From: Coffea arabica
Taxonomy: Eukaryota > Streptophyta > Magnoliopsida > Gentianales > Rubiaceae
Assembly (NCBI RefSeq): GCF_036785885.1
Contig: NC_092312.1
Location: 15,394,001-15,458,000 of the forward strand
Direction: 5' to 3'
Length of the DNA stretch: 64,000 nt
Shown here: piece by piece, positions 44,427 through 54,096 of the stretch
Layout: the number at the start of each line of letters is the position of its first letter
Position numbering within the stretch: position 1 is the first letter of the stretch
The notes under the pieces: generated by a model
What the model was told of the DNA's origin: nothing
The model's database searches: none
Seen by the model: the letters and a program-made list of their open reading frames with translations, nothing else
Program-made: the position numbers and the translations under genes

Positions 44427-46763
44427 TCGGTCCCCTCTGTCTTTTAAGTATGTTTTGTTTTTGCTTTTCTTTTTGTCATGAATGATATTGCATTGATTTT
44501 CTGATCATCCATTATTTCTGAAAATTTTTTACAAAATCCTATAAACGGTTGTTTGCTTATTGTTACACTATAAAGCAAAGATAGTCAATAGTGGGATAAA
44601 GTATGAACACAAAATCACAATCACATTTCTAACATAAGGTATTGGTTGCTTATATAATTGCGGATGGTATAGGTTCATGATTGAGGGTTTTATTATTTCT
44701 AATATAAATTGTATATTATAAAAATTTATTCGTTTGTATTACTGAATTTTTTTTTAATTATTTATTATTGCACATTTATCACATAAAAAAGGTGTTACGA
44801 TAGTTATTTTCATAATTTTATTCCAAAAATGATCGTGCATGAAATAAAAAAATATTTTTTGGTAATAAAAAATAATTAAAAATAGTTTATAATTAGAGAA
44901 AAACAATTCAGATACTACTAACAACTAAGGCACTATATGCCCATTATTAAAATTGGATTAATTTTTAATTTCGTCAGAAATCCTTTTGGCAAAATTGCAT
45001 TCTAGCCTTTCTTTTCTTTATCATTTTCTCTCTGCATTGACTGCAATAATTTTCACTTCACTTTTAATGGGTAGGCTTTCAAAATTGGTAGAAAGAGAGT
45101 TTATTAGCATTCAAATAACTGTTCTGTGTTGTATCTTTTTGAGATGCTAAAGAAGGCATGAAATTTCTTAAAGGATGGTATCCTACTTTTTAGACTTTGA
45201 ATCACAATATTACCTTCATTTTTTGTATTTTTGTATTTTTGCATCCACTGGATTAGAAAAAACACGTCCTTCTAAGATTGAATTATGTTCAGCAGTGATG
45301 CCAAAGATCTAACGATATCTATATGAAAAAAAAAACCCAAGGGACATAATTATATATCATACCAAATATCAGGAAACTAACTGCATAAAGGAAATAATAC
45401 TGACTCATATTTCGGCGCTCTACCTGACTCAAGACGGTGATTTTAAAAAAAAAATCTGGTTTCTCTTGATATTTGAAAAATTCTGAATTCTAATTGAACT
45501 TAAACCAAAAGAATAAATTAAAAATTATAGAGGCTGCCAAATTAAAAGACAATATTGAATTGGATATTAAAAGATGGTTTAAACATAGTAGGGACTACAA
45601 ACCAAAATCTTTGAAAAACAATTCTGTATCCAAAAAATAAAAAAAAAACCTACAAGAACAAACTCATTTTCAAAAAAAAAAATAAAAAATAAAAAAAAGA
45701 AGCCTATAAGAACATATGCCCTTTTCCAAATTTAATAATTTATCTACATTATGAACATATTATAAACTAATACATTTCTTTTTATTTAATATTAAAAATT
45801 GATTTTAAATATACAAGTGATAGCAGAGGGAATGAAGCAGTTAGCGACATGTGAAAAAATCGAAAAGGACAAAAGCAATTAGAGGGTTAATTTCGCACAA
45901 AATTCGTGGGTTAAAGTGCAATTTGAGGTATAGATGGGAGGCATTTTAGTGCATTTATTGGTTTGTTTTCAATAAATGGTGGTTGGTTTTACGGGGTTTG
46001 GGGGGTCTACATGTACCAAAATATATCTATATAGGGATTACTTTATTAACTATGGGTGCTAATAACAAATCTATTGGTGCGTAATTTTTATTTGATTACA
46101 ACACAATTGTATTAAATTCTATTAATGCTACTTCTATATTAACTATTGTATTTTTTTGTTAACAATTCTAATACAATGTATCACTTACTACACATAAAAT
46201 AAATACAAAAACTATTTATTTTTGATTTAATATATATATTTTTTCTAGATCAAAGAAATGAAAATATTTCCTCTCTTCAAGTTCGACAGCCATGTGCATC
46301 ACCAATATTTTTGTGTGATCATGGTAAATATGCAGTTTTTTATATTGTCAAAGATCGTGCATTTTCATTTGTAGTACACACTCCACAAAATTCAACATAG
46401 TTAATTAAATCATCAATTTTGGCTTTCGTACTAAAATTGGATTGGTGTGAAAAGTGTTCGCACCTTCAAGAAAGATTATCAAATCGAATGCTTAGTATTT
46501 GTAAGTATTTCATTTTACCAACATTCATTTGTAGAAATATATCATTCCCTTTTTTAATATAAATTTTAATTTTTTTTTCAAGATTCATCTTTTGAAAAAA
46601 GACAGTTCTTGAATGATATACACGTTCTATTATATTTCAAACTATTGTTAAATAGATATTACATTTAAATTTTGTTGGTTCAATTTTTTCACCTTTATTT
46701 GTTCACCGTTTTATTTTTTTTAATAATATCAGCACCGTGCGTGCCACGGATATTCACACTAGT

Positions 46764-47683
46764 TAAAACAGTATGCGCCCAGAAATTAGAGATGTAAGCA
46801 AGCGACAGTTGACAAAAACGAAAATGGCGGTACAACTAATCTCTTGTGATGTATTATTGTATGGACTGGAAACACGTACTACTAACTTTAAAATATGAAA
46901 AAGAAGGATTTGTACGCAAGGTTGTCTCCCTCATATGGTTTGAATTTCTAAAGCTCATAATTAATGTCTCAATAATTTAAAGAAGTCCACGCTAGCATAA
47001 TCTTTTTTAAAACATATACAATTCCAAGTTCCCATTAAACCGAAAAAACCTCATCAAGCATCGCCCCGGGTAACCCGGCTGCAAATGAAGTAATATTCAA
47101 ATGTTTTCCGTTACTCCTTAGAGAGCAAGCCAACTATTTTGAACAAAAAAAAAAAAAAATTGCACGTCATGGGTTGTTGACATCGTTTCCAACAACTGTT
47201 TAGAAGATGCCATAGGCATCCGTTGGACTATTTCATTCACCTCAGCAGCCGCCTATTATATAAAGTTGCATGGCTTAAAAAAAAAAACTCTCTCGGCCCC
47301 CACTTGACGTTCTTGCTTCCTTTCTCATCTGTCTCAAATTATAATCTATTTTTTAATTTAAAAATATAATTAATTTTTAATTTTTTTAAAATATTCTTAT
47401 TTAATGTACTTTATTATCAGTGATATAACCTACATTATTCATTCATTGCCTTAAAAGTGCAACTTTCCCTCAATATTGTTATTGTAATTATTGTAAAGGG
47501 ACAGCGTAAGAGTATTTTAGATAAATAGTAGACTAGATTTACACTTCCAACAAATTATTCAAGTGAAACAGAGGGGGTAAGTGAACGTCATAGCATTAAA
47601 CTTAAAGAGCCAGCTAGCTTTTGAGTTTGAGAAATGATATGCCAACTAGAACGCCCCGATTTTCCATCTTTGAACTAAATTAA
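46764..47683. other. Intergenic DNA between the Helitron and a MITE
   Basis: AT-rich, with no gene recognised. An A-run is at 47.14 kb. Confidence 0.45.
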
Positions 47684-48439
47684 GGGTTAATTTCAAAAAC
47701 CCCCCTTGAGATTTCTGACAATTTCAGACAATTCTCCTCATAATTTTAAAAATTATGCAGACTCTCTTAGAACATAGGTTTGGGTTTCACCTTGATGATG
47801 TAAGACAAAAAAAGTATATGAATGCCCAAAATTGCCCTAATCTAAATTTCAAAATACGAATAATCATTAAATTTTTTTTTAAAAATCAAGAATACCCTTG
47901 TATACTACAAAATTATGAATTTTATTACTTAACCAATGTCCTTATATTTTCCATCCCATGGTTTTCTACATCCACCCAAATTTTCAAACTCTTATCACTT
48001 TTTCTTTTTCCTAACAAACTCTTTATTTTAGATGCCAAAATCTAACATCATAATTCTTACCTTTATAATTTTTACCTCTCTATAGGTTTCTTTCATATAT
48101 TGCCTACCAGACCATCAGTCCTAAAACTCACAATGCTTACCTTTTCTCTACTCAAAGAGCCAAGGCCCCTAATTACCAAAATTCTTCTTTTTTTGAGCGA
48201 TAGAAGTTTTCAATTTAATGGCCATGGGTGAAATAGTTTGGTCACAATATGTGGCCTGATCAAGAAGAATTATTTTCCTTTTTTTGTTATTTTTTTTATC
48301 AATGGCTTGTTTTTGGAAAAATTATGAAGGTTATTATAGTCATTGTCTATCATCAAGGGAAATAAGTGTAATATTGAAAATCTCAAAGGAGTTCAATGAA
48401 ATTGTTAAAAACCTCAGGGGAGGTTTCAGAAATTATCCC
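47684..48439. mobile_element. Mutator-like MITE with perfect 9-bp target duplication
   Basis: A 756-bp element. The left end is GGGTTAATTTCAAAAACCCC and the right end, read on the minus strand, is GGGATAATTTCTGAAACCTC. TIR similarity continues to ACAATTTCA, about 45 bases in. It is flanked by the perfect 9-bp direct repeat CTAAATTAA (47675..47683 and 48440..48448), the size produced by Mutator-like transposases. The one longer frame inside is Phe/Ile/Asn-rich and not protein-like. Confidence 0.88.
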
Positions 48440-48453
48440 CTAAATTAAGTTGT

Positions 48454-48640
48454 ATCATAGTTATTAAACCGGCTCGGCCCGACGGTTCGACCTGTCAACC
48501 CGACGAACCGGCCATTGAACCGAATTGATTCGCTAATTAGATCGTTTCTGCAAATGACTTGTTGACTTTTCAACAGCCTGACGATTCAACCGGAGTAAAC
48601 CGGGAACCCGGCTGAATTTGTGGACAAACCAGTTTTGAGG
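48454..48640. mobile_element. Truncated copy of the CATAGTTATTAAACC foldback family
   Basis: It starts CATAGTTATTAAACCGGCTC and keeps ACGAACCGGCCATTGAACCG, TTAGATCGTTT and TGTTGACTTTTCAACAGCC, in the order of the left arm of the element at 28867..29661. No right arm is recognised. Confidence 0.65.
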
Positions 48641-49009
48641 ACAACTATTGTACATCTATATTTTGCGTGAAAAAATTTTATTGAGAAGAAAAAAAAAGCA
48701 AAGACATAGAGGAGTTATACTGTCCGAATATTTCGTTAATTTTGGTCTTTTGATCTAATAATTGCATCTTCAAGACCCTATCGTGAAAGGGTCATTTTTA
48801 ATTATAGTATTCCTCATATATAGCCAAAAATTTTAACAGAGGGTCCGCGTTAAAGTAGTTGTAAAGCCAAGAGCCCCGTTCGGCAGAGGCTTCTATATTC
48901 TGGGTTTGGGCTTGGACGGGTACGGTTGTAATTTTTGCGTAATTTGATAAACGTTCATCTAGCTGTGTTGTTGTTCGACTAAATTTTAGTCGTACATACT
49001 AATTTAATT

Positions 49010-49355
49010 TAGGGATAAAAATAAAAAAGTCCTTGTGATATATCTAATAGACAGAAAAGTCCTCTGTAGTTTCAAAACATACGAAATGACACTTTATGTT
49101 TTGAACTAAATTATAAACTAAGAGAATTCGTTAAATTTAATAAAAATGATGGTTTCGGCCGTTAAACTTACCGGATACCGTTAAATTTATCGGATTTTAT
49201 TAAGTTTTCCGTTAAATTTATCAGATTCCATTAAATTTAATGAATTCTATTAGTTTACAATTTAATTCAAAACATGACATTTTGTATGTTTTGAAATCAC
49301 GGGAGATTTTTCTGTATATTAGACAAACTATAATGGCCTTTTTTGTTTTTAACGC
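49010..49355. mobile_element. Foldback MITE
   Basis: The left arm ATAAAAAAGTCCTTGTGATA with TCTAATAGACAGAAAAGTCC is mirrored on the right by 'TTTTTCTGTATATTAGACAA' and ATAATGGCCTTTTTTGTTTT. Inner arms repeat ACATA-GAAATGACA / GACATTTTGTATGTTTTGAA. Repeated CCGTTAAATTTATCGGAT-like words fill the centre. The length is about 345 bp. Confidence 0.7.
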
Positions 49356-49596
49356 TTTAATTTATGAATAGAACTGTAGATGTAAGCGCAGTCGTAACCA
49401 AAAAACAAATTGAAATTTCTTGCTTTTTTTTTCATTACCAGGGAAGAGTATAGTGAATTAAAAAAGTTACACATGAAAAGATGGAAGAAAACTCGGCAAA
49501 CATCAGCAAGTATCTCCACAAATTTTACCTCCATAGTTTAGAGGAAACAAAATGTCAGAAACCAAATACATAAAACCACGTACGTACATATCGGGA

Positions 49597-50211
49597 TCAA
49601 TAATGCATAACAATGACATGGTACTCAACAATGGCATCTCCTGTTGTAGCGTTAAACGTATGCGTCTTTGCAGTGGCGATCCCTCGTGCCAGCCGGAAAA
49701 CGCCAGAACCACCGAGTATCGGCAGTTCTCGGTACTTGTGAAACACAGGATTGCGTCCCAGAATACTGAGAGTGCTGCCATTATACTTGCCATCGGTGAA
49801 AACAAAATTAAGGGTCATAAGCAACCCCACGTCCTTCTGCGAGGCTGAAGCATACAACCCTTGAGCAGAACCGATGATTCTCGAATCGGGTTCTGGTCCC
49901 ACCGTCAATGGATCATCCATTACATTGACAATTCCGAACAACGTGGGTGATTTAGAAGTAATGTTGGCCTGAGCCACCTGCACAGCTGTGGGCTTATTCC
50001 CAGAAAGAATGTCGTGGAAATAGAAATGGAGCTTAGTTAACTTTTCTTGTTTTGCATGCCCAAGCTTCTTGAACCAACGTTCCACGGCTTTGGGACTTTG
50101 ATCATCAGGGTTTATCTGCCCATGAACCGGTGGGGCCATGGCCGTCATGACGATTGCGAAAACCACCAGTAGGAAGCTTAACGTCGTCTTCCTCATTCTT
50201 GGCCTCACCAT
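49597..50211 (-). CDS. Dirigent protein (copy 2)
   Basis: A secreted dirigent, 204 residues, single exon. The start at 50211 (MVRPRMRKTTLSFLLVVFAI) gives a clean signal peptide; an earlier in-frame extension lacks that character. Landmarks parallel copy 1: KLTKLHFYFHDILSG, TLFGIVNVMDDPLTVGPEPD, GSAQGLYASAS, LNFVFTDGKYNGSTLSILG, YRELPILGGSGVFRLARGIA and EYHVIVMHY. Sequons are NIT, NGS and NAT. The two copies share long identical blocks (VAQANITSKSPTLFG; the 20-residue YRELPI block) but differ in the signal peptide and in the central FG-TFVLED versus FGIVNVMDD stretch. They are a duplicated pair, now 7.8 kb apart through transposon insertion. Confidence 0.94.
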   Translation of the reverse strand: MVRPRMRKTTLSFLLVVFAIVMTAMAPPVHGQINPDDQSPKAVERWFKKLGHAKQEKLTKLHFYFHDILSGNKPTAVQVAQANITSKSPTLFGIVNVMDDPLTVGPEPDSRIIGSAQGLYASASQKDVGLLMTLNFVFTDGKYNGSTLSILGRNPVFHKYRELPILGGSGVFRLARGIATAKTHTFNATTGDAIVEYHVIVMHY

Positions 50212-50303
50212 GCCTCCCTCTCTCCTCTTACCTCTTTCTTTCTTGACCTGTCTGAAAACTGGAAAGATTTTGGATTGGATTAGCGAGATCGACGATGTAT
50301 AGA

Positions 50304-50313
50304 ATATATATAA
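50304..50313 (-). promoter_or_regulatory. Probable TATA box of dirigent copy 2
   Basis: TTATATATAT on the minus strand lies about 95 bases before the ATG, a typical spacing for a short leader. Confidence 0.5.
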
Positions 50314-50329
50314 TAAATGCTCCATACGC

Positions 50330-51077
50330 AACAGATTTGGTTAACCGAAAAATAAGGGATAGGGAATTAATTACAGATGATATGATATATCTTAGGATGT
50401 ACAAGGAAATGAAGAGTTAGCGCAAACGTAACTTCAATTTGTTGTTATTGGTGCAAATACAAGCAGGTGGCGGAGTTGGGACCCTGAACCGAGGCCCAAA
50501 GTTTGCGGAGTAATTTTTTGTTTTAAAAATGTTCTATCATTAAGTGCAATATTTATTTAATTCTAATGTAAAATAATAAAATTATACATAACATTCATAA
50601 TTGTTTTCGAGATGAGTACTCATGTTTACTGACCCGTATGACGTGGAAAAAACTTTCCAGGATAAAAATACATACTTGTGGGCAATTCTTCTTCTAGAGA
50701 TGTGATCGAAGATGTTTTAACAAATTGTGATTTATGTATTTCTTAACACTTTAATTAAAGTGAATTGATTTAAAATTTTGAGATACGTTTCTATAGGTTT
50801 ATAATCAATTTAGTTTCTTTTTAATTTTTTTTCCCTATAAATTAGAAAGGAATTCATGATTCTTTTGTTTCCTATTTCCATTATTTAGTTATTTCTTAAT
50901 TTTTTCCTAAAAACCAAAATGGAATTCATGCATCATAGGTACTTGTTGTTAAATTGTTTTATAATTTTTTCTCTAAAAATTAGGAAAAAATTCATCTGAA
51001 GAGATACATGGTTCCTACATTGTCTTTCCGGCTTTCCCCTCATAAGCGCTAGTGGGCTATTATAGTTTAGCTTTACA
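50330..51077. other. Upstream region of dirigent copy 2
   Basis: AT-rich, with no coding region recognised. Confidence 0.4.
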
Positions 51078-52792
51078 CTAGTGTGAATACTCGTAATACG
51101 CACGTGCTGGCATTATTGAAAAAGTAAAAATAAGATGGTGAATAAAAAAGGTTTAAAAATTGTACCAACACAATTAAAATGTAATATTTGTCTAACAATA
51201 GTTTGAAATATGATAGAATATGCATATCATTCAAGAACTGCCTTTTTCGGAAGATAGATTCTAAAAAAATAATAAAAATTTATTTTAGAAAATGAATGAT
51301 ATATGAACAAAAATGAATGTAATTGAATGTTGTTAAAATGAAATACTTACAAATATTATGCATTCGATTTAATAATCTTGCCTAAAGGTGCGAACACTCT
51401 TCACACAAATCAACTTTTAGTACAAAAGCCAAAATTGGTGATTTAATTAATTCAGTTGAATTTTGTGGAGTGCGTACTACAAATGAAAATATACGATCTT
51501 TGCATGAATTGATTTGTTGGTTGAACAACCTATCACCATTTTTTTTGAGAATTAAGTACGTACGAAATTCAAAATTAGTGTATTTTTTTACATAGTTTAT
51601 AAATAGCATTATAAAAAATAAATATATATCAAGAAATTCTACCTATCTTCTATGAGATAAGAAGCATCACGACCAAATACGAATCGTGCATGTCTGTCTT
51701 GTAGATTAAGATGCATGTTACCACTGGAATCTCTGATTTGTATGTCAACATTGTACCTGTTTGACAAATAAAATGTTATATACAATACAGAAAAATATGT
51801 TGAAATTAAAATTACATGAAATTAATTACCTAACAACAGTGTCGATCATGTCATTACAATGCAGACCAAAGTGACAAAGAATCAGATAATGACTATCTTT
51901 TTGTGATAAGAAACATTAACTCTTTTGGCCTAAAGATACAGAAACTATCATCATGACAATATCAAATACTATACATAGTTATCGAAATCCAAGAATCCAA
52001 ACTAAGTTGCAAACAAACTAAGTCGAGTTTGATGTGAGATTTCTCTTTCGTCAACGCAAAATTGCTGAAACTTTTCGAACTGCTGTGTGGAATCGTTGCG
52101 GTGTACGTTTCATTTTCTAAACAAATGTTTCCTTCTTTGTAATCTTGCGAGTTTGAAATTTAGCTGCCGTTGAAATGCTTGTAGGCAGGCATGTTTCATA
52201 GTTAAATTATGTTAAGGATTAAGATGGATACCATAAAAAAATTAAAGGAGATAATAAGTTCTTGGGAAAAATGCAAGAAAGTTCTTTTAATTGGAATGAG
52301 CACACAAGAAAGTTGAATGAGAATTCTATGTTTTGGAGGAATTTTAATTGGAGTGGAATTTTTAAATCGGAGAACTCTTAATTGGAGTGGAAAAGTAGGG
52401 GAAATGCAGGGGCTCTCAATTTGTGATTTTTTGAAACATGATTGTAATTTGCAAAACTCATTTGAAGGGGTGGTTATAGGGTTAGTTTGGGGATAAATAT
52501 TTTTTTAATTATAAAAATGTAACATTGTATTAAAATAGCTTACGAATGAGCATTTGTCTTTAATTAAGGAGTAAAAATGATTTAAAATATAAATAACAAA
52601 GTATAAACGATTTATGAAGTAGATAGTGGGAATGTTTTAAATTTTAAATTTGATTGGTGATAGGGTTAATTATAATCCACCCTTTTTATATATTAAAATA
52701 AATACAAAAATCTAGAAAAAAGAATGAGAAGTTTAGAAGTCATTGAGAGGGTCTTTGATAAAAACCCCTTCCTCAATACATATAGATATAGA
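51078..52792 (-). mobile_element. Third Helitron, carrying RPA1-like exon remnants
   Basis: Read on the minus strand, it starts at 52792 with TCTATATCTATATGTATTGA and GGAAGGGGTTTTTATCAAAG. It ends at 51078 with a degenerate hairpin region, then TATTCACACTAG, followed by host T. The first 370 bases match the inner Helitron at roughly nine bases in ten by eye. The last 350 match the outer Helitron's 3' part (for example CTCCACAAAATTCAAC). The length is 1,715 bp. No Rep/helicase frame is present. Confidence 0.8.
51643..51860 (-). pseudogene. RPA1-type OB-fold gene fragment inside the Helitron
   Basis: Two exon-like pieces lie on the minus strand. One ends at 51830 with HCNDMIDTVVR at AG|GTAATT. 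The next is 51643..51756, after an AACAG acceptor and before AG|GTAGAA, and reads YNVDIQIRDSSGNMHLNL, then QDRHARFVFGRDASYLIE. The pattern C...RY-V-I-I-D-SG---L-L-D-----FG--A--L matches the C-terminal DNA-binding OB fold of replication protein A large subunit (compare RYKLQVRVIDETG). Phases agree across the intron. RPA-like genes are known passengers of plant Helitrons. Only a fragment remains, so I call it non-functional. Confidence 0.6.
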
Positions 52793-54096
52793 TATCTGTA
52801 CCCCATTCCTTTTATTTTAAGGATCAAGTGGTGAAACTTAATGAAATTTTACTTAATGAATTTTACACTGTATCGAGGGCATCTTTCGAAAGTTGGAAAA
52901 GGGTAATTGCCGATCCTCAACTCTACACAGCTTCACCCTGGACAGCGGATACAAAGTATCTTGATGGATGTATCTTGGTGATACATAAAAGAATTGCACG
53001 TTTTAAGCTATTAAGTTGACCTTGATTCCTAACAACTGCCAATACATCATATAGTTGATAATTAGCCGCTTAAATAATTTGTTATAAGATGGATTTAAAC
53101 ACAACTGGCGAAAGTAGTGATGTTTTAAGCTATTAAGGTATTTAAAAAGAGGAACCAAATTCTCCTTTCAAAAGAAACCTACAAAAAATAAATAAAAAAT
53201 CTATACTCACCTTCTCTTCCTTCTTCTTGGCAATTATGTTTTTGAATTCGGACCAGAGAGCGATTCACAGTTCAATTTCGATTCAAAAGTTTAATAATTT
53301 TTTTTACTCATTAAAGTTTTTGAATAAAACAGAAATATTATTGTTTCAAAAAATAAAAAAAATAGTGAAATCCAGTTCAACCTCCGAATTTTTACCGGTT
53401 CAACCAGTTTTTGATTGGGTTTGACCAATTCAACCTAAATATTTAGGTTAATCATTGAGCCGGACGGAAGAGTGACCCCACCTATTTTTTCCTGTAGATA
53501 TATAGAATCTTTCGGCACAAGATATATCTAAGCTGAGACAGAGGTGCAAGATTATGGACCTGGCTGGAGAGCCTAACAACAGATAATGTTCACCAAAATG
53601 AGCCAAGAGGTAAATTGTGCATTACAAGTAACAGCAGGGCTTTGATTTACAAGCCCATTTATTCATTGATTTACAAGCAACAGTTCGTTTGGTGGTTGAT
53701 GCGTACATCTAAGCATGTAATTTTGGTGTATTATGGTAAAAGTAAACGGTGTATAAACTGCTAATCAATTTGATCTGTCGGGATTTGGGACTCCTAGCCT
53801 CTAATGCAGCTGAATAGTCCACAAATTTTTACCACAGTTATGTTATTTGCATGGCTTCAGATTTAGCCAGCTACGCATGGTTTTAATCTTGAAATGTAGT
53901 CCTTTTCTTTGGGTTCTCCATCGTCTCTATTGGGTTGTTATGCTAGTGTCTATAGTCCACAGACAACATTTGAAAATCACCCCTCCTGTATGAATAATAC
54001 GGAGGAAATATCAAATTTTATTTAGAGTGACACAAGCAAAGATTCCACAATTTTACAAGTTGTACTGCAGTTGAAGACGTTAATCTCCAATGCAGC
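52793..54096. other. Intergenic DNA 3' of amidase gene 1
   Basis: No gene is recognised. Around 53.37-53.47 kb, text such as ACCGGTTCAACCAG and GAGCCGGAC hints at a decayed piece of the CATAGTTATTAAACC family. The 3'UTR of the amidase gene lies at the right end. Confidence 0.4.

Larger units (their letters stand above)
41853..46762 (+). mobile_element. Outer Helitron (non-autonomous), split by a second Helitron
   Basis: The 5' end is A|TCTATATCTATATCTATATG followed by 'CATTCAGGAAGGAATTTTTAG' (the exact first base may be 41853 or 41859). The 3' end is a hairpin CCGTGCGTGCCACGG, then ATATTCACACTAG, followed by host T at 46763. This fits the Helitron rule 5'-A|TC...hairpin...CTRR|T-3'. The 5' terminus matches those of the Helitrons at 42.03-44.20 and 51.08-52.79 kb, and its last few hundred bases match the latter's 3' end. 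No Rep/helicase frame is visible. Net of the inner element, the length is about 2.75 kb. Confidence 0.8.

Noticed and set aside
47755-48045. 96-codon frame inside the Mutator-like MITE
   Set aside because: Phe/Ile/Asn-rich composition follows the AT-rich DNA; no transposase motif; it lies entirely within a non-autonomous element.
53340-53480. Third copy of the CATAGTTATTAAACC foldback family
   Set aside because: Only scattered words (ACCGGTTCAACC, GAGCCGG) agree and no terminus is preserved; too weak to call.
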